The notes: generated from the letters alone by a model not told the origin. DNA of 64,000 nt from Misgurnus anguillicaudatus (GCF_027580225.2 NC_073356.2:2976001-3040000), one strand, 5' to 3'; shown: positions 1 through 11,491, counted from the first letter of the stretch. A program made the numbers and translations.

Positions 1-169
1 TCACATCTGTACATTCTTCCGCTGAGAGCTTGAATAATAGACACTCCAGCCCAGTTGGTGGCGATAATCCACCTTTGCCAATTACATGAATACAAATGGG
101 TTCCCGGCGTCAAAACCGTTCTATTTCATCATAAGCAATCTGAAAACAGGGCTTTAAGTGTAAAATACC

Positions 170-410
170 GCACTTGTCCTTTAAAGCCAACAGTGTGCTT
201 AAAAAGTCTAGAATTTTTATGATATTATACTACACTACACAGGGAATAATATGGATTTTTTTTTCAGAAAACTGCTTGCATAAAATAGATTTAAGCACTT
301 TTAATGATCTGTATCTATGTATGTATATTTTCAAAAACTTCCCAGGGCCTTTAATTTTTTCCCCCAGATTCACAAATTTTCAAGGACTTCAAGGACCCGA
401 GGGAACCCTG
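170..410 (-). mobile_element. truncated copy of the CAGGGTTCCCAC inverted-repeat element
   Basis: Read on the minus strand from 410 it begins CAGGGTTCCC, then GGTCCTTGAAG and TTTGTGAATCTGG, and runs to about 170 through CATAAAAATTCTAGACT. The same order of blocks occurs at 28571, 36504 and 40495. The distal half of the element is missing here. No coding capacity. Confidence 0.75.
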
Positions 411-858
411 CAGCTGGTTTAATGGTTTTAGCCTTATTGATCTGTTGATTAATTCACAAGGTGGACATTATAAGTCAATAACCAATAAGCCAACTAATAA
501 ATTTTTTTTTTAATCTGATGAGTTTACCACTGGACACATTAACCATGTGCTACATCCAAATTATAGCTGATTTTACTTCTGATAAATAATACAGATTTAA
601 CTGGATGGTTATAAACCCTACTGGTTACCAGAGTGTGCTGAATGCAAACTAGGTGATATCTTTAAATCTTCATTACATTTATGCATTAGGCAGCCACTTT
701 AATTTACACATTTGATCAGTTTGTGTCCCCAAGTCGGTATGATATTCTGGTCTCTGGTTTAATGCAAAATTATGAGCAATACACGTAGTGATGTTCAGCA
801 CTAAAAGCCAACGCATTTAAATGATGTGAAAGATTTATTAGCAGATGCTGTGACTCAC
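411..858. other. stmn2 intron sequence, nothing recognised
   Basis: AT-rich sequence between the repeat fragment and stmn2 exon 3. No open frame matches the missing C-terminal stathmin exons on the minus strand. Confidence 0.6.
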
Positions 859-1034
859 TCTCCTCCTGTCCTCGGCAGCCTCCAGCTTCTTCTGAATGTC
901 CTCCAGGGACAGGTCCCTCTTTTTGGGAGGGGATGTGATGCTGTAGTTTCCATCAGCCGTGGGCGAGGGCGGCTTGAGGATGACCTCGAACGCTTGCCCA
1001 GAAGCCCGCTTGTTTATGGGTTTAACCTCCATGT
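859..1034 (-). CDS. stmn2: stmn2 coding exon 3 (start of stathmin-like domain)
   Basis: Acceptor TACTCAG before 1034 and donor GTGAGT from 858. Encodes residues 39-97, ending EDRRR on a codon boundary as in other stathmins. It holds Ser62 and Ser73 and the first part of the tubulin-binding helix. The intron to exon 2 is about 200 bp. Confidence 0.95.
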
Positions 1035-3674
1035 CTGAGTACGCACAAATTAAGACGCATCTTTCATTTAGATAAAGCGGTATGCCAGCCAACAAGGATT
1101 CAACTGAGCAATCAAACTCATAAAATCAGCTTGTATAACTTTTATCAGACATTTATTGAACCATATTAGCCATAACAACCCTATTAGTACAAATGCAGGC
1201 CAATAAATGAGATAAATGAGATATATTCACTACCTACCTTCAAACTCGCCCACGAGCTTGTTGCGTGCCTCTGGGTAGAGACAGGAACAGATGAAGGACA
1301 CGAGGGACAGCTCCTTCATCTTCTCTTTGTAGGCTGTGGGGAGACAACACATCATTGACCTACATCTTCTCATGTAGTTACTTAATTATTATTTCCAATT
1401 GCATCTGTAATGTTCCACATCCATAAAGGGTATAAACCTGGGAAGCCCTGGCACCATGTACTAATATAAAGCTTTAAAAACACCAAAACATGTAAATTAT
1501 TTTAAATATTATAATTTATTCTGAAATGTGGGTAATTTGTCTTAAACCTTGGACGTTTTTATGCAATTAATGACAGGGAGAACCATCTGCAGGTTTAGAC
1601 ATTGTACACTTCAGATTACATGACAAATCTTTATTAAATGGACAATACAGTAGTAAAATAAATCAACACTATAGTAGTTCAGAATAATATATGATGTTGA
1701 TTATGATATTGTTTAATCACGTTAACAGTAGAAGTTATAATATACTGTAGTGTAAATAATAAAACCCAAAATCCTTGGCTGTTTAAGAGATGAAGTGTCA
1801 ACCACGCCTTAAATCTAGAAAAAACAGAACGGGCTATGTTTTCATTTGTGCTTTCCAAGAACAGCCGTGTCCTCATTTGCTCTGGTTCCTAAAAGACAAT
1901 ATTCATCACATCATCCACCCTTCCCCCAGCTTCCCAACCATCAGCTTGTGTTACATTATTTATTGGAATCCATTTATACTCAAGACTTCAATACTGAACG
2001 ATGCATGTGTGCAAGACGGCATGATAAGAGCAGACACAAGGCCAGACAGATTTACAGACGGCTTTTATAATCCACAGATTTGACCATAATTAATTCATAC
2101 ACTATTTCAGCATCATGTGTCTTTTTCACCCTGCTTATAACCAGCAATGAAAGATCATGAGGAAAAAATGCCAAATCACGGAGGATGGGGATTTTTGGGT
2201 GTGACCGATTTTTCTGGGAGGCAGTAGCATTACATTACAGTACATTTATGCATTTGGCAGTGTTTAAACTGACTCACAATGCATTACAAGATTTTATCAG
2301 CATGATTGTTTGTTGGGTATCAAACCCATGACCTTTGTGCTGCTAATGCAGGCAAACATTATGGCCTAGGTGAGTTATAATGTTTACAGTATATGTTGTT
2401 GTTTTTATAACGGTTTTGTTTAACATGCAAGGGTATACTAATCTCATACAATTTAAAGGGGACATTTCACAAGATTTGTTAAGATATAAAATAAATCGTA
2501 GGTGTCCCCAGAGTACATATGTGAAGTTTTAGCTCAAAATACCATATAGATCATTTATTATAGCATATTAATATTGCCACTTTGTAGGTAATGTTTTTTA
2601 TGTCCTCATTTATGTACCACAAGAAGAAAAAAACTCAAAATTCAAAAGAATAAAGTGAAGACTTTTTTGAGGTCCAAAAGTGAGTTTTAAGTGTGGGCAG
2701 ATAATGACAAGCACATGAAAGTGAAAAATAATGGCATTACAGACAAACACTTTCATTTAACCTTGAATTATCATTTACCTACAACACAATTAACAAATCC
2801 GTGTATATGTCTTTATATTGAGCTATAAATCAATACCCCAACACAGCATCGATCAAACGCCCAAAGACAAATATCAGACTGCCATCATGCAGCGCTAACC
2901 TGCTTCCTCCACCAACTGCTTTTAACCCAAAGGACGCCTGAAACCAATTGATCAACTCACCCTCACTTACTGTAGCTCACTAATGGGTTTACTAACAACT
3001 ATAGGAGAGAGAGAAAACAGGAAAGGGAGGATGAGAATCACTCCTGCTGTAGGATTAAAAGCCCTCCGGCAGGCAGATTTTTGTGTGGGGGCTTTAATGA
3101 GTAATTACTGGATACTGAGTGGGTGGAGATTGAGCTTCGAAATTGTGATATTTTCATACCGAGTGCTCGCACACCTCAGCTAGCATACTGCTGTCGGTCT
3201 TGTCAGAAGAAGATAAGGATCATAGACAGCTCGGTGAAGCAGGTAATTAAGGTCAATTCAGAGAGACAGGTGAAAGCATTTCAAACAGACGACAAGAGCT
3301 GTTCGCCTGCAACATCCTCATCTCATTTTTGAGTTTCAGTCAGAGGATTTGTAAACGGGAAAGAGTAGCTTCAGCGGCCCGCCCCCTCAGAGACCACGCC
3401 CTTGGGCTTTAATAATTACTCATGTAATCTATTGAAACGAAAAACCGTATAATAAATACATCATGTATTCTGTAATTCAAGCCATTGTAATTTACTGCAT
3501 TTCCATGTCACTATAGATGTATCTTTAGCACTGGAGCAAAGAAAACGCACATTACTCAAAATCTGCCATCAGCCGTTAAGGCCCAATCATCAATGAAACT
3601 GTCTACCCTTTGTGTGGTTTCTTTGATAATGCATCAGCATGCCCACCCTAGAAATCAATAATGACCCCTCCCAC

Positions 3675-3715
<41 letters not shown>

Positions 3716-5697
3716 GCGTGCTCTCTGTCCACTGCAGCCGGGCAGATGCCCCCAAAGCTGAGCTTTTACTGGCTAGCAATCCATCATGACGTCCAATTTA
3801 TTTTAATTACAGTTCATGACTTACACAGCATTATATTAAGCTGACAATATGGAACATTTAGTTAAAAATTAGCCGATGCATTTGTAGACTTTAAATAAAA
3901 CTGATCCATGTAGCAAACATTAGAGGGTTTGAGGGAGTGGATGGGAGTTTAAAACAATGGCTGGCCCCACCCCAGTACTTTGCATTATTGCTGAATGTGT
4001 ATATTTAAGCACATCTTAGTTCAGTTACTTCCTGATAAGCCATATTTTAGTGGGGTTTGATTGGATTAGTCATCCTCACATATCCAGTAATCTTACATGT
4101 GTGGGTGGGGTATTGGGTTACATAGAGATTCATAAACTGCGGTCAAACTTAAAGCCATTTAACGATAACAATTAAAAGCCACGCTAAGTTAAACCGTCAT
4201 GCTTTTAGATGAGTCACATCAGGTGCCATCATAATGAGAAAACTGATCATATATTAAGAAACTTACACAGCAATGCTTCATCTGCTTTTAATCTGCTTTG
4301 CTTTTGTGCTGATCAAAGCACAGATGTCTTTCTGACAGCATCTTAAAGCCCTATAAATATTTTGCTTTCATTGATTATATTGATTGAGTTGTTCTTACTC
4401 ATTACTGGGAGAATTCTCACGAGGCTTCGTCAAACCATTTCTTGCGTGTTCTGTAAAATAAATTTACATTTCTGCCCCATGTGACCAAACATGCCAAGAT
4501 TAAGTGCACAAAACAGGGTTTCACCTCTCTCATGAAGGTAACTGTTTCACGCAACATGACAACTAGACAAGAGACGGCGCACTATTGCCCTGCCCTGCAG
4601 ACGACTCACAGAGATGCCATAAAGCCAAGCATACACCTGCCCAACCTACAGCATCAGCCAAAATCACAACAGAAATCCTCAGTCCTGACACACTTTCTTT
4701 TATTTAAAACATCCGTCATTTCATACTGCAGTCTGCCTTGGCCTTGTAGAGCGAGCAAACTATTATAATCTTATCATGCACATATAACAAATCCTCTATT
4801 TCACTATATAACATGTTTAATTTGTTCAATTAGCAAGACACATTTGTATGAATAATGCATTGGGATATACTGGCTAAGTAATGACTGAAATCTGCATAGA
4901 CTGCATAAAAAAACATCACTACATAATTTCATAAATGTAAAGGACTGAATAGTTAATTATCCATTAGAAATAAGGTCAAGTAAAATTAAAATAATGCACC
5001 AGCTAATGAGTCATTCTACAAATCAATGTATAGCAAACCAATTAACCATCATATCATTTAATAATAGTGATAATAATATTCACTGTAATAAAAACATCAT
5101 CTATAATCATTAATATAATCCTGTTTCTTAACACTACAACATCTTTTCTGACGCTAAATATCCAAGCCACTGTCTCACGCAATGAAGAGCCACCAAGAAG
5201 ATAAAAATATGGTGTTCAGCAAATGTCAAAAGCTTAAACTACTCTCGGTTAGAAATACTTGTCGAGCTTTATTGCAAAGGCTTGAAACACAGAGCTTGAT
5301 CTTGGGTGGGGTCCGTCTGCATTATGTTGAAGATGCATGAGCCGGCAGGTGCTGTCACTATCTGAAAATCATTTAAAGGGTTTAGAAAACATCCCTACAC
5401 TCGAATTTTTATCATTTAATGTTTTTCTTATGATAAATCGCCGCAAGGTAGCTGAAATAGACAGCCTTTAAGGACCCTCAACATGATTTGAAAATAAACC
5501 AGCATAGGTGGTATAGGTGAAAGCAGATCTATATTCTTCATACGAAGTGTGTGAAATGAAATCTGCACGACATATATCTGCTTATTTTGTATCTCGCGTG
5601 CGCATCCCTCAGCATCCCGCATCTCTGCATCAAGGAGAAATGGTCCAGTCAACAAAATGACATGAAGGTTTGTCTTACCGATCGCAGTTTTGGCCAT
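859..5697 (-). CDS. stmn2: stathmin-2, 5' half (three coding exons, gene continues off left edge)
   Basis: Neuronal membrane-anchored tubulin-binding phosphoprotein that regulates microtubule dynamics in axons and growth cones. Three exons join in frame: 5679-5697 (19 nt), 1238-1333 (96 nt) and 859-1034 (176 nt), all with GT/AG borders, giving residues 1-97 of a family that is usually about 179 residues long. Residues 1-38 are the N-terminal targeting region with the CSC pair (Cys22, Cys24), the palmitoylation site known in stathmin-2. Asp39 begins the stathmin-like domain ([14 protein letters not shown]). Ser62 (KPPSP) and Ser73 (TSPPKK) match the known proline-directed JNK sites. Residues 79-97 start the tubulin-binding helix. 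The N-terminus [15 protein letters not shown] and the linker fit stathmin-2 better than stathmin-3 or -4. The last exons are not in positions 1-858, so they lie outside. Teleosts have two copies (a and b), which I cannot separate. Confidence 0.95.
1238..1333 (-). CDS. stmn2: stmn2 coding exon 2 (palmitoylated membrane anchor)
   Basis: Acceptor CCCCACAG before 1333, donor GGTAGGT after 1238, phase 1 at both ends. Encodes residues 7-38, including [20 protein letters not shown] with the Cys22/Cys24 lipid-anchor pair. Too short to be seen as a free-standing open frame; found from the splice sites and the family sequence. Confidence 0.93.
2229..2372 (-). mobile_element. tRNA-derived SINE, degraded, in stmn2 intron 1
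   Basis: On the minus strand it has the order typical of cyprinid tRNA-derived SINEs: a damaged tRNA-like head, CATTAGCAGCACAAAGGTCA, a B-box-like GGGTTTGATACCC, and a tail ending TGCCAAATGCATAAATGTA. The A-box region is largely lost. Confidence 0.7.
2453..2640 (-). mobile_element. fragment of the TTAA-type element also at 39.7 kb
   Basis: Starts TTTAAAGGGGACATTTCACA and continues through GGTGTCCCCAGAGTACATAT and TTTAGCTCAAAATACCATAT. The same blocks occur in inverted order at 12.8-12.9 kb and 40.1-40.2 kb. The match fades after about 2640. Confidence 0.7.
3683..3716. repeat. (AC)n microsatellite
   Basis: Run of alternating CA ending in a CACGCGCGTG tail, inside stmn2 intron 1. Alternating purine-pyrimidine sequence. 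Confidence 0.95.
3717..5678. other. remainder of stmn2 intron 1
   Basis: About 2 kb of AT-rich sequence with short open frames that lack splice borders or protein character. No repeat family or RNA gene recognised. Confidence 0.5.
5679..5697 (-). CDS. stmn2: stmn2 coding exon 1 (start codon)
   Basis: Encodes MAKTAI plus the first base of Ala7. The ATG at 5697 has a strong context (GCCATGG) and the donor is GTAAGA from 5678. The 19-nt coding first exon ending in phase 1 is the conserved arrangement in the stathmin family. Confidence 0.93.
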
Positions 5698-5880
5698 GGC
5701 TGCAGTTGTTGCGGTGACTGGTTCCTCTCAGCTCTGTTCGGTGGCGGATCCGGTTCGCTTAAATAAGGCACTGAGTCAGCAGATCGGCGCGCGAGAGGGT
5801 TCGAGAATGATGCGCGCGCGTGCGTGCGTTCAATCAGACTGGCTCGCGTTCACGCGCAGCTACGAGTGACAGGATCTCAC
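5698..5880 (-). promoter_or_regulatory. stmn2: stmn2 5' UTR and core promoter candidate
   Basis: Upstream of the ATG on the minus strand lie a TATA-like palindrome CTTATTTAAG (5758-5767), 61 bp before the ATG, and an AP-1-like TGACTCA (5772-5778) just beyond it. The surrounding 100 bp is rich in CpG (GCGCGCG runs near 5788-5822), unlike the AT-rich flanks. The stathmin-2 promoter is TATA-driven in mammals, which fits. The transcription start itself is not visible and is inferred to lie near 5730. Confidence 0.5.
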
Positions 5881-6890
5881 CCACCGGACTCGTGTACTGG
5901 AGGATGTCAGCAATGTGTAGCTTACAAGGTGAATTACTCTGCCTCTCCCCCCGTTTTTCAGCAGTGGTGCAGCCCGTTCATATAGTAGCTATACCGTTTC
6001 CAGTGATTTATATCCATTATATATATTGCTGGTATGGGATCAAAGAAAGAACAATCATTCATAGGTGTATAATCATGGCCTCTTATATATCATTATAGGT
6101 TACTGTATATTATCAGAACATCTGTTTCCTTTTGTTGTCAATCAATACAGGAAGGTATGTCTCCTTCAATTAAGATGAGTTTTTATTTCACGACAGAGTT
6201 GTATACTGAATGTTATTTTACATTTCATGCAAGTACACTCCAAAAAATCTGGTTGTTTTAACTTATGGTTATGGACAAACCCTAGTTTTCATGAACCTAG
6301 GGTTATTTCAATCCAAAATGTTGAGTTGTTTAATTCCATGGTGGACATTTTTAAGCTTCATTTAAACCAAAGATTGTGTTTTTCCATATTTAACCCAACC
6401 ATGGTTTGATACAGCATTTTTAAGTTACGCAACCAGGCCTTTGTACTGGAACCAAGGTGCCCCTCCCAGCGATATTCAGCATCCCTTGATATCAAGGCCT
6501 GTTTTGTGGTTCAGTTTAGGTATTAGGCCTTAGTTCAAAGTTCAAAGAAAATTTGGCACATTTGGTTATATAGTAATGCATTGAACAAATATAGTATTAT
6601 GCTGGACAATTATCGCAATGTCCTGTGAAGGATTACTATAGGAGTGCTGGAGCTTATGTCAATACTACTTTATACAATTTATACATTTGTTTAGTCACAT
6701 TCAACCATACTTTATTACTACATGCACAGCAATACACAAAGATGCACTTCCAGTTTGGGTAGAAATACTCATGACAGACTACAGAAGTATGTTCAACATC
6801 AATTATGAATGCTGAATGAATAATGAAAGTTCAGTGGTTTTAACAAAGCGGGTTAGAAATTGCACAACACTACGTTGTGAATGTTCTTTT
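5881..6890. other. intergenic, nothing recognised
   Basis: Unique-looking AT-rich DNA upstream of stmn2, with no supported gene or repeat. Confidence 0.5.
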
Positions 6891-6897
6891 CTTGTGT

Positions 6898-6950
6898 TCC
6901 TGTGTAGCTCAGTGGTAGAACATTGTGTCGTGATTCCAGCATGCTCACAG
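6898..6950 (+). mobile_element. tRNA-like SINE head fragment
   Basis: TGTGTAGCTCAGTGGTAGAA is a recognisable tRNA A-box region. No intact B box follows, so this is a relic rather than a tRNA gene. It lies just upstream of the LINE. Confidence 0.55.
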
Positions 6951-7171
6951 TGCTCACAGTGCTCTCCACTAACAGTAGTTTTTTTTCCAGCTTCAGACTG
7001 CTTTATTACCTACATTAACCTAAATATCTACTCTGAGAATCTATATTTTATAAGAAACTTGGTGAAAATCAGTGGATGATATTCATAGTTTGAGATTTTT
7101 GGTGGATACTATTTCGGCCTACTTCTTCAGCTGAAGCCTGAGGATTTCCTAGCAGAGAATCTCAGCACATC

Positions 7172-7975
7172 ATGCCACCTAAGAGAGACCAAAGCAATGG
7201 AGAGGAGTGGGTGTCGCTTTCACAAATAAGAGATCTACTTAGTCAACAAAGGGATCTGTTCATGCAACTTCTGCAGCAGCAAGAAAGCAACTTTAAGACT
7301 TGTGTGGAATTAATTGTGAACAATGTGAATGCTCGAATTGACAACTTGACCAGGGAGGTACAGGAGCTGAGAAGCAGCCTGCAATTCTCCCAGAAGGACA
7401 TTGATGATCTAATAAAGAAACATGAGAAAATTGAGTCAGAGAAAATAATTGCTTGTGCTGAAACTAAAACAATGCAGGGGAAATTGGCAGAGATGATTGA
7501 GAAAGCGGACTACTTGGATGGTCAAACAAGAAGGAATAACCTTGTTGTGGATGGCATTCCTGAGGCCCACAATGAAAGCTGGAAGGAGACGGAGGACAAA
7601 GTCAGGTGGGTGATAAATGAGAAACTTCACCTGGACAGTAGTCAGATGGTGATTGAACGTGCACATAGGACTGGTAATCCATCTGGATATTCTGGAAAGA
7701 GACCTAGGCCTATCATGATAAAATTCCTCAGATATAAAGATAAAATGGCTGTTCTGGGAAAGACTAAGGAGCTGAAAGGCACTAACATCTATGTGAATGA
7801 GGACTACACTGAGGCCGTCAGGCAAAAGCGTAAGGAACTCATTCCAGCCATGAAAGCTGCCAGAGAACGAGGTGATATAGCCTTCATCCGACATGACAAG
7901 CTTATTGTCCACCCCCCTGCCCAAAAACAAGGATTAGAAAGGCACCATAGGCCAGGAGCTGGAGCAAGAGATTAG
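7172..7975 (+). CDS. LINE ORF1 protein (coiled coil, RRM-like, C-terminal domain)
   Basis: 267 residues, ATG to stop, undamaged. Residues about 20-115 are rich in E, K, Q and L with heptad character, predicting a trimer-type coiled coil. The segment DGQTRRNNLVVDGIPE (about 115-131) resembles the RRM entry of L1-type ORF1 proteins. Residues 160-250 (IERAHRTG, RPIMIKFLRYKDK, IYVNEDYT) resemble the ORF1 C-terminal domain. The expected role is single-stranded RNA binding and nucleic-acid chaperoning in the retrotransposition particle. Domain assignment is by pattern, not by search. Confidence 0.8.
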   Translation: MPPKRDQSNGEEWVSLSQIRDLLSQQRDLFMQLLQQQESNFKTCVELIVNNVNARIDNLTREVQELRSSLQFSQKDIDDLIKKHEKIESEKIIACAETKTMQGKLAEMIEKADYLDGQTRRNNLVVDGIPEAHNESWKETEDKVRWVINEKLHLDSSQMVIERAHRTGNPSGYSGKRPRPIMIKFLRYKDKMAVLGKTKELKGTNIYVNEDYTEAVRQKRKELIPAMKAARERGDIAFIRHDKLIVHPPAQKQGLERHHRPGAGARD

Positions 7976-8028
7976 TTCTCTGGTTCCTTAACTTGTGCTC
8001 ATATAGACTGAACTCAACTACATTTTTT

Positions 8029-10926
8029 ATGGATAGTAGGCCCAATGATGATAAGCATCTCCTCCTTGATTCAAAGGGTCTTGTTATGGCCCATTTGAAT
8101 GTCTGCAGCATCAGAAATAAGGTATTTGAACTCAATTATCTGGTTACAGAAAATAACATTCATATATTGGCAGTATCAGAGACACATCTGGATGCTACTG
8201 TTCTTGATACAGAGATTTCCATCAATGGCTATAATATATTTAGAAGGGACAGGAACAAGCATGGGGGAGGTATAGCATTATATATTAGTGATAACTTTCC
8301 AGCAACACTGTGCTCTGAGTTTATTTCAGATGGTTTAGAATCTTTATGGGTCAAAGTGCATTTTCCTCACCTTAAACCTGTGCTGATCGGCTGCTGCTAT
8401 AGACCTCCCGGGACTGATGTGCAATATCTGAATGATTTATGTGTGTTAATTGATAAAGTAACAGATGTGAACAGTGATATTTTTTTACTTGGGGATATGA
8501 ACATAGACTGGTTTGCGAATCAATGTCCAATGAAACAAAAGATGGTTTCATTGATCAATGCTTGTAATTTGTCTCAGATGATCTCTCAACCAACTAGAGT
8601 CTTTACTAACAGTGCTGGCCATATTTCTGCCACTTGCATAGACCATATTTATACAAATATTCCTGAATGCTGCACTAATCCAGTCTCTCGATCTGTGGGT
8701 TTTAGTGACCACAATATCATAGCAATTACCAGGAAAACTAAAATTCCTAAATGCAAGGTCAATATAGTACATAAAAGGATGTTTAAGAAATTTATCCCGG
8801 AACGTTTCTTGGCAGATGTTGGTGATATTGATTGGACTGATGTGTATGCTGCTGAGGAGCCTGAGGTCTCCTTAAATATCTTTATGGAAAAGTTCATGAA
8901 GATTGTTGATAGGCATGCCCCCCTGAGAAAGTGTATTGTAAAAGCAAGATCAGCCCCATGGCTTAATGAGACTATAAAGAGCCTCATGAAGGAAAGAGAT
9001 GAAGCCAAATCTATATTAGTAAAGACTGGATTGGTGGAGGACAGATTTAAGTACTGTCAACTGCGAAATCAGGTTACAAAATTGAATAGATCGATGAAAA
9101 AAGAATATTATAAGCAGAGAATAAATGCTGTAAAGCAAGATGGTAAAGAGCTCTGGAAAACTCTTAATGAAATAATGGGGAGACGGACAACTGGAGGGGC
9201 TTCTTTTGTGGAATCAGAAGGCAAGTTTTTAACCAAACCAGCTGACATAGCAAATTATTTTAATGATTTCTTTATAAATAAGGTCCATGTACTAAGGCAG
9301 AATATGGACAATACTGATTCTGATTACCTGAAGCTCATAAAGAATAATGTGATGTTAGATAAGAGTTGCATGTTTCAGTTTAATAGTGTCACAGAGTGGG
9401 AAGTAAGGAAGTTGTTGAAATCCCTGCCCGAATACAGCTCAGTGGGTACTGACATGCTGGACAGTAAAGTACTTGGTCTGGCAGCTGACTATGTTTGTGG
9501 TCCGTTGTGTCAAATATTAAATGCATGCTTAATGAAGGGTGTCTTTCCCACTATCTGGAAAGAAGGTAAAATTATTCCCTTATCTAAAGATGGCAGACTA
9601 GCATTTACTGGGAAGAACTGTAGACCTATTACTATTCTCCCAGTTCTTAGTAAATTAATGGAGAGAATAGTTCACACACAAATACAGGAATATTTTAAAT
9701 GTAACGGTTTGAACACAGATTTCCAACATGCTTATAGACATAATCATTCAACTTGTTCCGCCCTTACAGTAATGACAGACGACTGGCTTAAGGAAATGGA
9801 TAATTTAAAGATGACTGGTGCAGTATTACTTGATTTTAGTGCGGCATTTGATGTTATAGATCACAATCTACTCATAGGTAAACTAGAATGCTATGGATTT
9901 AGTCCAATTGCCATTCAATTTATGAAGAGTTATCTTACAAGTAGGAGGCAAAGGGTTTATTACACCGGCAGCTGGTCTCATTCTAAGGTCTTGGACTGCG
10001 GGGTACCGCAAGGAAGCTGCCTGGGACCACTTTTATACTCCATTTTTACAAACGATTTACCATTAGTTTTGTGTAAAGCTACTGTACAAATGTATGCTGA
10101 TGATTCCACTTTGTATTATGCTGCAAAAACTGTCAGTGAACTGGACAAAGTTTTATCTGCTGAGTTAAAGATGGTTTTTGATTGGATAAAAAAAAATAAG
10201 TTGGTGCTGAACATCTCGAAAACCAAATCAATTATTTTGGGATCGAGTTATAAATTGTCATCAACACCAAAGATGAGTTTGAACTTGTATGGGGAACCTA
10301 TAGAACAGGTGGATAAAGTAAAATTACTGGGCACAATAATAGATAGTCGGTTGTCATGGGCAGAACATATTGATATCATAGTGAGGAAGATGGGCTGTGG
10401 TATCGCAATGGTGAGGAAATGTCTTTCTTATGTACCTACACACATCGTGGGACAGGTGGCCAAATCTTTAATTTTATGTCATCTGGATTATTGTGCCCCT
10501 GTATGGTCATCTACATCTAAAGGTCAATTAAACAAATTACAAATTGTCCAAAACAGAGCCGCCAGATTAGTTTTAAATTGTCCCCTAAGAACAAACACTA
10601 TCAGTATGCACCGTCAACTTTCATGGTTAACGGTGGAGAAAAGGCTGGTTTTTAATACACTTACATTTTTCAGTAAAACTGTCTTTTCTTCTCAACCAGT
10701 GTTTTTATATAATCAAATTGTTAGGTGTGATCAGGCTCATTCTTACTTGACTAGGTCAGCTGATGATGGCCAGCTAATATTACCACGTCCAAATTCAAAT
10801 GCTTTAAAGAGAACAGTTATTTATCGTGCCATTAATCTTTGGAACAATTGCCCATTGAATATACGTAAAATGAATGTTAATGTCTCTTTCAAGTATCATC
10901 TGAGAATGCATTATTTAAAATTGTGA
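8029..10926 (+). CDS. LINE ORF2 protein (endonuclease and reverse transcriptase)
   Basis: 965 residues from the first ATG (8029) to TGA (10924-10926) with no internal stop. The N-terminal apurinic-type endonuclease shows LNVCSIRNK, VSETHLD, GGGIALYIS, CCYRPPG, LGDMNIDW, CIDHIY and SDHN. The reverse transcriptase core shows LDFSAAFDVIDH (motif A), GVPQGSCLGPLLYSIF (motif B) and MYADDSTLYY (catalytic YADD). It nicks target DNA and primes reverse transcription there. The open frame extends 12 codons upstream of the ATG without another ATG. It is in a different frame from ORF1, 53 nt downstream. The intact frame suggests a recent insertion. Confidence 0.93.
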   Translation: MDSRPNDDKHLLLDSKGLVMAHLNVCSIRNKVFELNYLVTENNIHILAVSETHLDATVLDTEISINGYNIFRRDRNKHGGGIALYISDNFPATLCSEFISDGLESLWVKVHFPHLKPVLIGCCYRPPGTDVQYLNDLCVLIDKVTDVNSDIFLLGDMNIDWFANQCPMKQKMVSLINACNLSQMISQPTRVFTNSAGHISATCIDHIYTNIPECCTNPVSRSVGFSDHNIIAITRKTKIPKCKVNIVHKRMFKKFIPERFLADVGDIDWTDVYAAEEPEVSLNIFMEKFMKIVDRHAPLRKCIVKARSAPWLNETIKSLMKERDEAKSILVKTGLVEDRFKYCQLRNQVTKLNRSMKKEYYKQRINAVKQDGKELWKTLNEIMGRRTTGGASFVESEGKFLTKPADIANYFNDFFINKVHVLRQNMDNTDSDYLKLIKNNVMLDKSCMFQFNSVTEWEVRKLLKSLPEYSSVGTDMLDSKVLGLAADYVCGPLCQILNACLMKGVFPTIWKEGKIIPLSKDGRLAFTGKNCRPITILPVLSKLMERIVHTQIQEYFKCNGLNTDFQHAYRHNHSTCSALTVMTDDWLKEMDNLKMTGAVLLDFSAAFDVIDHNLLIGKLECYGFSPIAIQFMKSYLTSRRQRVYYTGSWSHSKVLDCGVPQGSCLGPLLYSIFTNDLPLVLCKATVQMYADDSTLYYAAKTVSELDKVLSAELKMVFDWIKKNKLVLNISKTKSIILGSSYKLSSTPKMSLNLYGEPIEQVDKVKLLGTIIDSRLSWAEHIDIIVRKMGCGIAMVRKCLSYVPTHIVGQVAKSLILCHLDYCAPVWSSTSKGQLNKLQIVQNRAARLVLNCPLRTNTISMHRQLSWLTVEKRLVFNTLTFFSKTVFSSQPVFLYNQIVRCDQAHSYLTRSADDGQLILPRPNSNALKRTVIYRAINLWNNCPLNIRKMNVNVSFKYHLRMHYLKL

Positions 10927-11491
10927 GTAGGAAATGTATTACTGTAATAATTTATTCTGAATAATTTCTAATGATGGTTATAATTATGTTTACAATGTTT
11001 TACTGTTGTTAGATTATTATTGTATGTGATTTATTTATTTTGTGGACCCCAGGAAGACTAGCTTCTCACTTTGGTGATAGCTAATGGGGATCCTTTTAAC
11101 AATAAACAACAACAATAAACAATGATAGTACTGTAGGCATCATGTGTAGCGTCATATTCAGTCCAGATATCATTATATGAATAACAGAGAAGGTCCAAGT
11201 AATATTTTGGAATGAAATCAAATAAATCAAATAAATAAATCAAAAACCATGATTTGCCCTTAAAAGAAAATAATATTTTATTCAGTCACTTTTCTATTTG
11301 TACTGTATACATTCATATAATATTTTCATAGATAGTAAGAAATTATATTATTGTATGGGCATTAACTCAGGTCACACCTAAAGATTTCATCATGATCAAA
11401 TGAGCACTGCATCATTTTTATTTCTGCCACTAGGCGGCATTATATTTCCAGGAACATTTGCGACGATCAGAACCAAAGAACTGAACATCTA

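Larger units (their letters stand above)
7080..11125 (+). mobile_element. LINE retrotransposon of the CR1/L2/Rex group, both ORFs open
   Basis: Non-LTR retrotransposon with ORF1 (7172-7975), a 53-nt spacer, ORF2 (8029-10926) and a 200-bp 3' UTR. Near the 3' end a stem forms between GGACCCC (about 11044) and GGGGATCC (about 11086). The element ends in a short AACAATAAACA-type tail, as CR1/L2-like elements do rather than L1. The 5' boundary is uncertain; sequence from about 7080 looks like 5' UTR. Clade is inferred from the endonuclease-RT architecture without RNase H and from the 3' end. Confidence 0.85.

Noticed and set aside
5290..5380. Neuron-restrictive silencer element near the stmn2 promoter (GGTGCTGTC half-site)
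   Set aside because: Only a half-site is present; the second half of the consensus does not follow at the required spacing.
7436..7930. 164-codon minus-strand frame antisense to LINE ORF1
   Set aside because: It is the antisense shadow of ORF1, whose plus-strand protein has recognisable domain patterns.
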